A stretch of DNA of 64,000 bases, taken from NCBI RefSeq assembly GCF_001905445.1, contig NZ_LIVQ01000007.1:10953-74952 (forward strand), given 5' to 3'. This DNA comes from Streptomyces sp. CB00455. Lineage in GTDB: Bacteria > Actinomycetota > Actinomycetes > Streptomycetales > Streptomycetaceae. Under the pieces are notes generated by a model. That model did no database searches. It had not been told where the DNA came from and worked only from the letters and a program-made list of their open reading frames with translations. The translations under genes and the position numbers were made by a program. Positions 25,411 to 33,686 of the stretch are shown here, in pieces; the stretch's first letter is position 1, and every line of letters starts with the position of its first letter.

Positions 25411-27444
25411 ATGACGCAGTCCGTGGTCCAGCAGGCCCTGGCCCGCTTCGACCAGCTCCCGGCGGACGAGGCACGGCTGCTCGAAGCGCTGACCGTGCAC
25501 ACGTGGTTCACCGCGGACCTCGCGGCGTACACCGCAGCGGATCTCGACGTCGGCGTGCCGCCCGCGATGTACACCTCCGCTTTCGTCGTTGCGGACCGGG
25601 TTCCGTTCGGCGCGTCAGCCCCCGCCGGCGACATCGGTGAGCAGTACGGCGTCCGCCCCGTCCTGCGGACCGCGCTCTACGAGCGCATGCGCGCGGACCG
25701 GCCGGCCGCGTACGGGCAGGCCCACCGGATCGCCGCGTCCTACTACCACCAACCGCTGGGCGCACTTCGCGCCGACCGTCTCACCTGGTACGTGCACGAG
25801 TTGCGGCACTTGGCGGCCGTGCGGGCCGAGCTGGCGTCGGAGCGGCTGGCCGCATTCGCCCACGCCGCCCTGATCGCCGGGTACGCGGAGGCAGCCGGCC
25901 GAGCCGCGACCGTGGTGGCCGACGCCTCCCCGGTGCCCGACGACCGGTTACTGGCGGGGGTCATCAAGGCCCTGGCCGAGATCCTCAACGCGCCGACCAG
26001 GGTCGAGCACGGCACGGTCGTGGCACTGGACGGTCTCATCGCCCGCTACAGGGTCCCCTCCGATCCGGCTGCCACCCGTCTCGTGCTGCTCGCGCGCGAC
26101 CTCGTCACGTACTACACCGAGCGCCCGGAACCGGTCACCTCGCTGACGGCCCTGACGCTCCCGGGGGCGAACGCCACGGTCGACCCGCGCGGCATGCCGG
26201 TACTCGGGGGCGAGCTGCGTCTGCTGCAGGACATCGCCGCCCCGTCCAGGGCCATCACGGCCCGCACCCAACGGGTGGCACTGGATTCCACCACCACCGT
26301 CCTGCACCAGGTCACGACGAAACTGGCGACCGAGGACCGTGCCGGACGGACCATGGTCCTCGCGGACCTCCTGCCGTGGGACCACGAGGACCGTCTCGAA
26401 GGGATGCACCTGAGCGAACGCGGTTCGCGGCCGGTGAACGTGCTGGGACCGAACGAGATGGTCCGTGCCGTCGCGCGGGGCGTCCACCGCCTCCTGGACA
26501 CCGGCGAGGAACCGGCCGGCAGCTCGACCCGTGCCGAGCTGGTCCGGCGGCTGGGCACCCTGGGCTGGCGCAGCGGGACGGACGAGCTCACGGCCCTCCT
26601 GGAGCGGACCCGGCAGGCGCAGGACGTGGACCAGCACCTGCGGCAGCGCGTCGGCGGCCTGATGCGCCACATGCCGGTGGTGGCCCTGCTCGACGTCTAT
26701 CCGGGCCTGTCCTGCGAGGTGACGTACGAGTACCAGGAGGACTGCACCACGCGGCGTGTGGGCTGGGGCCGCGCCGCCGTGTCGCTCTCCCTGACGCTCC
26801 CGCGCGAGGTCCGCAACCGGGTGGAGTTCCTCACTCCCGACGGCCTCGAACCCGCCGGCTTCCGCCAGCGGTCGGGCGACCGGCTCGTACCGGTCCACAG
26901 CGAGAGGGGGGCCCGCGCGCCGCAACGGTTCGACGTCGAACGATCCGAGGCGCCGGAGGGGGTCGATGACGACGAGGGCCTGGCCCGGATCGAGGTGGAC
27001 CTGGGGTTCCGGCCTACGGACCAGGAGTTCCGTGACGTACTGCGCACCAGCATGCTGTGCATGCTGATCTCGGTGGCTGCCCTGGGCCTGCTGTTCATCC
27101 TCCGGGGAACCGCGATGTGGACCGTGATCGCGACGGTCGTCGCCTCCATCGGGCTGCTGGTCGATTTCTCGCGGGACAGGATCCACCACCACGGCAGCGA
27201 GCCGCTGCATGTTTACACCAGCAAGCCGCTCCGCTTCCTGCGCAACAGCAACGCGGCCATGGCCCTCGCGGCGGCCGCCGTGCCGAACGCCAACGCGGGG
27301 GCCGTCTTCGCGAGTCTGATCGTCTCGGGGGTGGCGTTCCTGTACTGCCTGGCCACCTGCGCCGTCGTGACCGGGGTGCGGCGGGCCGCCGCCCGTCCCC
27401 TGCCCGAACTCGCCCGGCTCGGCGGCCCCCCGCTGCTCAGCTGA
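25411..27444 (+). CDS. Membrane-anchored winged-helix/helical-repeat protein (cassette gene 3)
   Basis: 677 residues. Residues 1-100 resemble the winged-helix unit that follows a STAND NTPase (DEARLLEALTVHTWFTADLAA, YGVRPVLRTALYERM). About 100-400 is helical and TPR-like (ELRHLAAVRAELASERLAAFAHAALI). About 410-545 is beta-rich and soluble (CEVTYEYQEDCTTRR, AAVSLSLTLPREV). Four hydrophobic helices follow near the C-terminus (MLCMLISVAALGLLFIL, MWTVIATVVASIGLLV, AMALAAAAVPNANAGA, VFASLIVSGVAFLYCLAT). Overlap of function with the preceding NTPase is inferred from the 4-nt gap and the domain split. Codon 180 is TTA (25948-25950), rare in Streptomyces, implying bldA-dependent expression. No known family is claimed for the whole protein. 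Confidence 0.75.
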   Translation: MTQSVVQQALARFDQLPADEARLLEALTVHTWFTADLAAYTAADLDVGVPPAMYTSAFVVADRVPFGASAPAGDIGEQYGVRPVLRTALYERMRADRPAAYGQAHRIAASYYHQPLGALRADRLTWYVHELRHLAAVRAELASERLAAFAHAALIAGYAEAAGRAATVVADASPVPDDRLLAGVIKALAEILNAPTRVEHGTVVALDGLIARYRVPSDPAATRLVLLARDLVTYYTERPEPVTSLTALTLPGANATVDPRGMPVLGGELRLLQDIAAPSRAITARTQRVALDSTTTVLHQVTTKLATEDRAGRTMVLADLLPWDHEDRLEGMHLSERGSRPVNVLGPNEMVRAVARGVHRLLDTGEEPAGSSTRAELVRRLGTLGWRSGTDELTALLERTRQAQDVDQHLRQRVGGLMRHMPVVALLDVYPGLSCEVTYEYQEDCTTRRVGWGRAAVSLSLTLPREVRNRVEFLTPDGLEPAGFRQRSGDRLVPVHSERGARAPQRFDVERSEAPEGVDDDEGLARIEVDLGFRPTDQEFRDVLRTSMLCMLISVAALGLLFILRGTAMWTVIATVVASIGLLVDFSRDRIHHHGSEPLHVYTSKPLRFLRNSNAAMALAAAAVPNANAGAVFASLIVSGVAFLYCLATCAVVTGVRRAAARPLPELARLGGPPLLS

Positions 27445-27645
27445 CCACGCCGAACGTGGCGGCCTCGGGCAAGGCGGTGTCCGCGGCAGGTGGCCGGCGC
27501 CCCGTCCACGAGCGGGAGACAAGGCGCGGACAAGCCTGGTGCCGCCCGGGTCCGCGCACGTCAATGTCTCGAAAACGGGTATGCGCAGTACGTGCACGAT
27601 CGCCGCCTGCCCTTTTCAGGCGGACTACGGAAAGCGATTCTGATC

Positions 27646-28692
27646 ATGAACCCTTTGCAGAAGGTGCGTCCCCCTCCCGCACGGGCGGAAGCGGGCAGCG
27701 ACTTCGCCAGGCTCTCCAAGAAGATCCAGGCAGCCGGACTGATGGCCCGGCGTCCCGGCTACTACGCGTGCCGCATCACCGCCGTCACGGGTCTCTATGC
27801 CATGGGCTGGGCGGCGTTCGCGCTGATCGGCGACAGCTGGTGGACGCTGCTCGCCGCGGTGTTCCTCGCCTTCGTCTTCGGGCAGGTCGCACTGCTGGCG
27901 CACGACGTGGCGCACCGCCAGGTCTTCCGCCTGCGCAGGGCCAGCGCACTGTCCGGGCGGCTCGCGGGAAACCTCGGCATCGGCATGGGATACGGCTGGT
28001 GGCAGGACAAGCACACCCGGCACCACGCCAACCCCAACCACGAGGACCTCGATCCCGATCTCGATCCGGACATCCTCGTCTGGACGCAGGACCAGGCCCG
28101 CGCCGCGAAAGGACTACCGCGCCTCCTGGGCCGCTCGCAGGCGTTCCTGTTCTTCCCGCTGCTCACGCTCGAAGGGTTCAACCTGCACGTGTCCGGGATC
28201 CGCTCGCTGGCGGACAAGTCGCTGGGGAACCGGGCGGCGGAGGGCAGCCTCCTCTTCGCGCACATCGCGGCCTACCTCGGTGCCCTGTTCCTGGTGCTTC
28301 CGCCCGGCAAGGCGATCGCCTTCCTGGTCGTCCACCAGTGCCTCTTCGGTGTCTACCTGGGCTCCATCTTCGCTCCGAACCACAAGGGCATGCCGATCCT
28401 GCGGGGCGCGGACCGACCCGACTTCCTCCGCCGCCAGGTGCTGACCTCCCGCGACGTGCGCGGCGGCATCGTCACCGACATCGTTCTCGGCGGCCTGAAC
28501 TACCAGATCGAGCACCACCTCTTCCCGAGCATGCCCAGCCCGCACCTGCGCAGGGCCCAGGCCATCGTGCGCAGCCACTGCCAGGAGCTCGGAATCAGCT
28601 ATCTGGAGACCAGCCTGATCAACTCCTACCGGCAGACGCTCGCCAGCCTCCACGACGCCGGCGCCCCGATCCGGGAAGCCCGCTCCGCCTGA
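27646..28692 (+). CDS. Membrane fatty acid desaturase
   Basis: 348 residues, integral membrane di-iron desaturase. Histidine boxes are HDVAH (86-90), HTRHH (123-127) and EHHLFP (289-294), the last in NYQIEHHLFPSMPSPHL as in acyl-lipid front-end/delta-9-type desaturases. Four membrane segments are visible (YAMGWAAFALIGDSWWTLLAAVF; FLAFVFGQVALLA; FAHIAAYLGALFLVL; IAFLVVHQCLFGVYLG). It introduces a double bond into membrane acyl chains and needs an electron donor that is not encoded here. ATG at 27646 is used; the ribosome-binding site is weak. Confidence 0.92.
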   Translation: MNPLQKVRPPPARAEAGSDFARLSKKIQAAGLMARRPGYYACRITAVTGLYAMGWAAFALIGDSWWTLLAAVFLAFVFGQVALLAHDVAHRQVFRLRRASALSGRLAGNLGIGMGYGWWQDKHTRHHANPNHEDLDPDLDPDILVWTQDQARAAKGLPRLLGRSQAFLFFPLLTLEGFNLHVSGIRSLADKSLGNRAAEGSLLFAHIAAYLGALFLVLPPGKAIAFLVVHQCLFGVYLGSIFAPNHKGMPILRGADRPDFLRRQVLTSRDVRGGIVTDIVLGGLNYQIEHHLFPSMPSPHLRRAQAIVRSHCQELGISYLETSLINSYRQTLASLHDAGAPIREARSA

Positions 28693-28742
28693 CGCCGCGA
28701 CACCCGCGCGGCCCGGCCGCGCCCGGGGAAGACCGCGCACGT

Positions 28743-28774
28743 ACGCCGCGCCCGGACGGTCCCGGGCACGGCGT
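28743..28774. terminator. Bidirectional terminator hairpin
   Basis: ACGCCGCGCCCGG (28743-28755) and CCGGGCACGGCGT (28762-28774) form a 13-bp stem with one mismatch and a 6-nt loop, in the 90-bp gap between the convergent desaturase and FAD monooxygenase genes. Confidence 0.7.
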
Positions 28775-28782
28775 GCGGCAGG

Positions 28783-29901
28783 TCAGGATGGCTGGACTTG
28801 GTCGAAGAGGGCGAGGGCTTCGGCGGGGTCCGGGCTCACAAGGCGTTCCAGACCGGCCATCGTGATCTTCGCCCACCTGCCGGCCCGTGCCCACATCCGT
28901 TCCTCGAAGGCGCGGACGGCCTCGTCCAGATCCCCCGGGCCGGTGGCGATGGACTCGGCGAGTTCGGCGCCTTCCAGCATCGCGAGGTTCGCGCCCGCCC
29001 CCAACGGGGCCATCAGATGGGCGGCGTCGCCCAGCAGCGTCACCCCCGAGACGTGGGTCCAGGTGTGGGACGCGGGCAGGACGTAGAGGGGGCGGTGGAC
29101 GAAACCGGTGCCGTGGCGGAGGAGGTCGAGGACGGGAGCGGCCCAGCCGTCGAACAGAGCCAGCAGGCTCGATCGCACGGCCCGGGCGTCGGCCAGATCC
29201 AGGTTCGCATGCCAGTCCAGCGGCGCGCGGAACTGGGCGTACACCTTGATGTGGCCGCCGCTGTTGCGCTGGGCGACGAGAGCTCGGTTCACGCCGTACA
29301 CGCCCACGGAACCGTCGCCGATCAACCGGCCGAGGGCGGGGTGGCGGGTGTCGACGTCGTCCAGGGAGGTCTCCAGGAAGGTGACGCCGGTGTAGTGCGG
29401 TGTCACCGGCGAGAGTGCCGGGCGGACCCGGGACCAGGCGCCGTCCGCGCCGACCACGAGGTCGAACGTCTCCTGCCGCCCGTCCGCGAAATGGACCAGT
29501 ACGCCATCCCGGGTCCCCGGCTCCACCTGCGTCACGGCCCGGCCCCACTGGACGTCGAGAGGGCCGAGCAGCAGGTCACGGAGTTGCCCGCGGTCGATCT
29601 CGGGATTGGCCCGGTCATCCGGGCGGGGTCGCCAGTCGCGCAGGACGGTCCCGTCCGTGTCCAGGATGCGCATGGCCTGCCCCTCCGGGCGGGACAGCGC
29701 CTGGAACTCCGCCAGCAGTCCCGCCTTGTCCAGCGCGAGCTGGCCCAGCCTTTCCTGCAGGTCCAGCGTGCCGCCCGGGGGGCGCGCGTCGGGAGCGGGA
29801 TCACGTTCGAGGACGGCGACGGGGTAGCCGTGGCGGTGCATAACACGGGCGAAGGTAAGGCCGGCGGGGCCACTGCCGACCACGGCGATACGACGTCTCA
29901 T
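28783..29901 (-). CDS. FAD-dependent monooxygenase (TetX/PHBH-like)
   Basis: 372 residues, class A flavoprotein monooxygenase. The N-terminal Rossmann motif is VVGSGPAGL, with the downstream Arg of LERDPAPDARPPGG. DLVVGADGAWSRVR is the DG motif, and LLGDAAHLMAPLGAGANLAMLEGAEL the GD motif that binds FAD ribityl and pyrophosphate. Such enzymes hydroxylate aromatic compounds or inactivate tetracycline- or rifamycin-like drugs; the substrate is unknown. ATG at 29901 begins RRRIAVVG; a longer frame from 29934 would translate across the operator. It is divergent from a TetR gene. Confidence 0.9.
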   Translation of the reverse strand: MRRRIAVVGSGPAGLTFARVMHRHGYPVAVLERDPAPDARPPGGTLDLQERLGQLALDKAGLLAEFQALSRPEGQAMRILDTDGTVLRDWRPRPDDRANPEIDRGQLRDLLLGPLDVQWGRAVTQVEPGTRDGVLVHFADGRQETFDLVVGADGAWSRVRPALSPVTPHYTGVTFLETSLDDVDTRHPALGRLIGDGSVGVYGVNRALVAQRNSGGHIKVYAQFRAPLDWHANLDLADARAVRSSLLALFDGWAAPVLDLLRHGTGFVHRPLYVLPASHTWTHVSGVTLLGDAAHLMAPLGAGANLAMLEGAELAESIATGPGDLDEAVRAFEERMWARAGRWAKITMAGLERLVSPDPAEALALFDQVQPS

Positions 29902-29905
29902 ATCG

Positions 29906-29916
29906 ATACACTGTAT
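29906..29916. promoter_or_regulatory. Candidate operator ATACA-N-TGTAT
   Basis: ATACACTGTAT is a perfect 5-bp inverted repeat with a one-base centre, 4 bp upstream of the FAD monooxygenase start and 38 bp upstream of the divergent TetR start. The gap is only 53 bp, so one TetR site could control both genes. Confidence 0.5.
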
Positions 29917-29954
29917 TTCCCCCCTACGATGCATCGCAAGAGAACGGTGTGACC

Positions 29955-30647
29955 ATGACTCTGTGGGACCGGCCGGAGCCGCCGACTCGCCCCGTGCCGC
30001 TCGACCGCGAGCGGATTGTCGCCGCCGCCATCGCCCTGGCCGACGAGGGCGGGCTGGAAGCGGTGTCGTTGCGCAAGGTCGCCGCCCGCCTGAACGCCGG
30101 CCCGATGCGGCTGTACGGATACATCTCCACCAAGCCGGAGCTGTTCGACCTCATGGTGGACGAGGTCCAGGCCGAGATTCTCCCCGAGGAGCAGCCCGGT
30201 GACTGGCGGGAGGCGCTGCGCATCCTCGCCCACCGCACCAGGCAGGCCGCTCTTCGTCATGAATGGCTGGCCGACCTGCTCGGCGGCCGCCCGACCCTGG
30301 GCCCGAACGGCCTCGCCGTGACCGAGGCCATGCTGGCTCCCCTCGAGGGCCTCACCGACATCGACACCGTCCTGCGCGCCGTGGAGACCGTCAGCGCCTA
30401 CTACACCGGCGCGATCAGGCGCGAGATCGCGAACCTGCGGGCCGAGCGCGCCACCGGCCTGTCCAAGCGAGACTGGCAGCGCGCCTCCGGCCCGCATGTG
30501 ACGAGAATGCTTGCCACGGGGCACTTCCCGGCGCTGGCCAAGGCCGTGTACGACGGCACGGACGTGGAAGCCGAGACATCCTTCGCGACCGGTCTGGACT
30601 GGGTCCTGGACGCCGTGGCCGCCAAACTCACCCGGCCGCCGGCGTGA
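29955..30647 (+). CDS. TetR/AcrR regulator (partner of FAD monooxygenase)
   Basis: 230 residues. The HTH region (RERIVAAAIALADEGGLEAVSLRKVAARL, then GPMRLYGYISTKPELFD) has the TetR signature, and the C-terminal domain is TetR_C-like (TDIDTVLRAVETVSAYYTGAI). It is divergent from the FAD monooxygenase with a 53-bp shared promoter region. ATG at 29955 is used, although a GTG at 29949 is in frame. It most likely represses its neighbour until the substrate is present. Confidence 0.9.
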   Translation: MTLWDRPEPPTRPVPLDRERIVAAAIALADEGGLEAVSLRKVAARLNAGPMRLYGYISTKPELFDLMVDEVQAEILPEEQPGDWREALRILAHRTRQAALRHEWLADLLGGRPTLGPNGLAVTEAMLAPLEGLTDIDTVLRAVETVSAYYTGAIRREIANLRAERATGLSKRDWQRASGPHVTRMLATGHFPALAKAVYDGTDVEAETSFATGLDWVLDAVAAKLTRPPA

Positions 30648-30955
30648 CGCTCGGCTCTCGCCGAAGGTGCGCGAGGCCGGGGTCGCGCGGACCTGACCGG
30701 TGGTGAGCGACCCGGAGATGTGCAAAGCCGCTGCTTTGACGGGCCGCGGCGCTCGCGCGGATCGCCTACCCGGGCGCACCCGTGGATGAGCTCGTAGTTT
30801 GGGTGTGTGCCCCGATCGCGGCTCCCGTCCGGTTACGGAAAGGAGCGGGGCGGGGCCCTGACGCCGGATGCCCGGACCGCCGTGCGACGGGCCGGTTCAC
30901 CGGCCACCACACCGTGGATCCGCACGCCGGCGGATCCGTCGAGCGAGGAGTCCCC
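30648..30955. other. Intergenic region without recognised features
   Basis: 308 bp upstream of the NAD(P)-binding gene. GGTTACGGAAAGGAG lies at about 30833-30847, but no gene follows it that I can support. No promoter pair, hairpin or RNA was recognised. Confidence 0.4.
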
Positions 30956-31597
30956 ATGAAGATCGCCCTTTTCGGTGCCACCGGCATGGTCGGCCGGCGC
31001 ATCGCCGCCGAAGCCGTCCACCGCGGCCACCACGTGGTGGCCGCCTCCCGGTCGGGGAAGGCGCCCCTGACCGACGGCCTGCTGACCGCAGTCGCCGCGG
31101 ACGCGGGCGCGCAGGAGCAGGTCGCCGAGGTCGTCAGGGATGCGGACGTAGTGGCGTCCGCACTCGTGCCCCTCCGGGACGGCACCGACCCGCGGGAACC
31201 CTTCCTGTCGCTGTACCGCGCCTTCCTCACCGGGATCCGGGGCGGCGGGGGACCGCGGGTGGTCGTGGTCGGAGGCGCCGGATCGCTGACCGTGGACGGC
31301 GGCACGCCCCTCATGGACACCCCGGGCTTCCCCGCCGACTACAAGCCCGAAGCGCTCGCCCACGCCGGCCTGCTGGCCGCCCTCCGGGACGTCGACGACC
31401 TGACCTGGACCTCCGTCTCCCCTGCGGCGATGATCGCCCCCGGCGAGCGGACGGGCCTCTTCCGCGTCGGCGGCGACACCCTCCTCACCGACCGGGACGG
31501 CAACAGCGCCATCAGCGCCGAAGACTATGCCGTCGCCTTCGTCAACGAACTCGAACAGGGCAGCCACCCGCACGCGCGCATCAGCGTCGCCTACTGA
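30956..31597 (+). CDS. NAD(P)-binding (NmrA/SDR-like) protein
   Basis: 213 residues. GATGMVGRRIAAEAVHRGH is an atypical-SDR glycine motif at the N-terminus, VVASALVPLR the strand after the cofactor-binding helix, and VVVVGGAGSL the mid strand. LTWTSVSPAAMIAPGERTG matches the substrate-side strand of NmrA-like proteins. The catalytic Tyr-x3-Lys of true SDRs is not clear, as usual for this group. Typical roles are redox sensing or isomerisation. ATG at 30956 begins the motif directly. The gene is alone. Confidence 0.85.
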   Translation: MKIALFGATGMVGRRIAAEAVHRGHHVVAASRSGKAPLTDGLLTAVAADAGAQEQVAEVVRDADVVASALVPLRDGTDPREPFLSLYRAFLTGIRGGGGPRVVVVGGAGSLTVDGGTPLMDTPGFPADYKPEALAHAGLLAALRDVDDLTWTSVSPAAMIAPGERTGLFRVGGDTLLTDRDGNSAISAEDYAVAFVNELEQGSHPHARISVAY

Positions 31598-31800
31598 GCC
31601 GCGCCGTCCACCCGTCCCCCCGCTTCGCCGCACACCGGCCGCCGCTTGAGCCCCCGGGGGCGGGGCAGGCGCAGAGCGTGTTCACCCGGCCCGCTTCCCG
31701 GCGTGTCCGGACCGGTCGCCGGTTCGGCGCACGACGGTCCGGCCCGGGTCAGTACGCTGCAGTATCCGCAGGACGAGATGGAAAGCCGGAAGGGGGCCAG

Positions 31801-32595
31801 GTGCGAGCGGCACGGACGTTGGCGACGCTGGACGAGGTCGAGCTCGGTGACCACGTCTGCTGGCGCATGAACCCGGCTTCGGCGTTCGCCGGAGACGCGC
31901 GCGGCTATGTGGCCGACGGCGCCCTGTACGGGGACAAGATCGTGGTCGTCGGCTCCACGCCCGCCCCGCGTCACGCGGTGCCGCCGGCTTCGGTGATCCT
32001 CGACTTCCCGGCCGCCACCGACACCGATTCCGTCCTGGCCGCCGTACGACGAGAGGCCCGTACCGCGGTCCGCGAGGGCTACCGGTCCGTCCGTGTCCTC
32101 GCCGAACGGACGCCCGCGACGGCACCCGGCGGCGCCGAGGAGCTGCTGGCCCAGGAGCTGAAGCTCGACGAGTTCGCCTCGGAGACCGGCGCCATCGTGG
32201 TGTGCGCCTTCGAACCGGCGCGCTGGCCGGCGACTACGCTGGACGACGTGGCATGTGTGCATCCGCACGAGATGGGCACACGTGCTGAGCGTCCGGCCTT
32301 TCGGATGTTCAGTACGGGCGCCGACAGCTGGAGCGTGGACGGAGTGATCGACTCGGAGTGCGCGCCCGCCTTCAACGGCGCGCTGCGCGCGGCGATACGA
32401 CGCACGCCCGAGGTGAAGCTGCGCTTCGACACCCTCGACATGATCGACGCCGCGGGCATGCACGCGCTCGTCGACGCTGCCCGCCACCTGCCGGATCGCC
32501 GGATCGTGGTGGAAGGCGCCAGCGAGACCGTACGCCTGTGCTGGGAACTCGCGGGCTACGAGACCGCCGGTGTGCCGGTGGTGATGGCCGCATGA
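31801..32595 (+). CDS. MEDS-domain sensor with C-terminal STAS domain
   Basis: 264 residues. Residues about 10-160 form a MEDS (methanogen/methylotroph DcmR-type sensory) domain (VELGDHVCWRMNPASAF, IVVVGSTPAPRHAV). About 165-264 is a STAS anti-anti-sigma-like domain: RFDTLDMIDAAGMHALVDAARHL carries the Asp-x-Ala position where a phosphorylatable Ser/Thr would sit, and RIVVEGASETVRLCWELAG completes the fold. It probably links a hydrocarbon or redox signal to partner switching. GTG at 31801 is preceded by AAGGGGG. It overlaps the next gene by an ATGA, so the two are translated together. Confidence 0.82.
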   Translation: MRAARTLATLDEVELGDHVCWRMNPASAFAGDARGYVADGALYGDKIVVVGSTPAPRHAVPPASVILDFPAATDTDSVLAAVRREARTAVREGYRSVRVLAERTPATAPGGAEELLAQELKLDEFASETGAIVVCAFEPARWPATTLDDVACVHPHEMGTRAERPAFRMFSTGADSWSVDGVIDSECAPAFNGALRAAIRRTPEVKLRFDTLDMIDAAGMHALVDAARHLPDRRIVVEGASETVRLCWELAGYETAGVPVVMAA

Positions 32596-33554
32596 GCGCG
32601 CCCCTGCCCCCGAAGACGTGCGGCCGGGACGGAACGGCGTTCCGCCACGAGCTCTACCCCTACCGCGGGGACGAGCAGTTCCTCAACGGCACGCTGGGCT
32701 TCATCCACGACGCACTGGAAGCCGATGAGGCGGTGGTCGTCGCCGTCCCTTCCGACAAGGCGTCCCTCCTGCGGGACGAGCTGACCGACAAGTCGGCCGT
32801 CACCTTCGTCGACACGACGACGGCCGGACCCAACCCCGGCCGGCTCGTCGCCGCCTGGGCGGCCTGGCTGGCCGAGAGGGGAGAAGGAGGCAGGCCGGTA
32901 CGCGGCATCGGCGAGACCGACTGGCGCCGGACCCGCAGCGCGGCGCACCTGACCGAACTGCGCTACCACGAGTGGCTCTTGAACCGGGCCTTCGCGCAGA
33001 GCCCGGCCTGGTCGATGCTGTGCCCCTACGACGCGGCAGATGAGGACAAGGACGCCCTGCAGTCCCTCTCCCGCTGCCACCCGCTGATCCGCCAGGACGG
33101 CCAGTACGAGCGCAACGCCGACTACCTCACCGCGCAGGAGTACCCCTTCGAGGCCCTGGCCGGCCCTTGCGATCCGTACCAGGAGCTGAGCTACACGCAC
33201 GGTGACCTCGGCGCGGTCCGCTCGAAGGTCGCCCAGTGCGCCTCCGACGCGGGCGTCGCGCAAGATCGCCTGCCCAGGCTGGCCGTGGCCGTCACGGAGA
33301 TCGCGACGAACAGCATCCGCCACGGCGGGGGCGGGGGGACCCTGCGCACCTGGGCGCAGGACTCGACGTTCCTCTGCGAGTTCCGTGACGCCGGCTACAT
33401 CCGGGACGTGATGGCGGGCCGTACCCGCCCGACCGTCGGCCAGCTCGGCGGCCGAGGCCTGTGGCTCGCGCACCAGCTGTGTGACCTCGTCGAGATCCGC
33501 TCCACCCGCGACCGGGGCACCACCATCCGCCTCCACACGGACGTTCCGCAGTAG
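32592..33554 (+). CDS. MEDS-domain sensor with C-terminal HATPase (anti-sigma kinase)
   Basis: 320 residues. N-terminal MEDS domain at about 15-185 (YPYRGDEQFLNGTLGFIHDALEADEAVVVAV; WSMLCPYDAADED), then a GHKL ATPase (about 205-318). The latter has N-box AVAVTEIATNSIRHGG, G1-like CEFRDAGYIRD and G2 GQLGGRGLWLAHQLCD. It is an RsbW-like kinase fused to a sensor. Its start overlaps the stop of the MEDS-STAS gene (ATGA at 32592-32595), and the pair encodes both halves of a partner-switch (STAS plus HATPase), each carrying its own MEDS sensor. Confidence 0.85.
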   Translation: MSAPLPPKTCGRDGTAFRHELYPYRGDEQFLNGTLGFIHDALEADEAVVVAVPSDKASLLRDELTDKSAVTFVDTTTAGPNPGRLVAAWAAWLAERGEGGRPVRGIGETDWRRTRSAAHLTELRYHEWLLNRAFAQSPAWSMLCPYDAADEDKDALQSLSRCHPLIRQDGQYERNADYLTAQEYPFEALAGPCDPYQELSYTHGDLGAVRSKVAQCASDAGVAQDRLPRLAVAVTEIATNSIRHGGGGGTLRTWAQDSTFLCEFRDAGYIRDVMAGRTRPTVGQLGGRGLWLAHQLCDLVEIRSTRDRGTTIRLHTDVPQ

Positions 33555-33626
33555 CGCCGTCCCGCGGTGGGTCGGTCCCTCGGTGGGTCCGTCCCGCGGT
33601 GGAGCCGTCCCGTGCCGGCGCGCGCG

Positions 33627-33661
33627 CCGGTGCGGGCACGCTCCCGGCGTGCCCGCACCGG
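33627..33661. terminator. Bidirectional terminator hairpin
   Basis: CCGGTGCGGGCACG (33627-33640) pairs perfectly with CGTGCCCGCACCGG (33648-33661), loop CTCCCGG. It lies between the convergent HATPase and phytase genes. Just before it (33559-33604) are three imperfect 16-bp repeats of GTCCCGCGGTGGGTCS type. Confidence 0.75.
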
Positions 33662-33686
33662 CCGGCGGCCGCGGCCCGTTCGTGGA

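Noticed and set aside
33559..33604. Regulatory repeat array
   Set aside because: Three imperfect 16-bp repeats lie between convergent genes beside a terminator, where an operator is unlikely.
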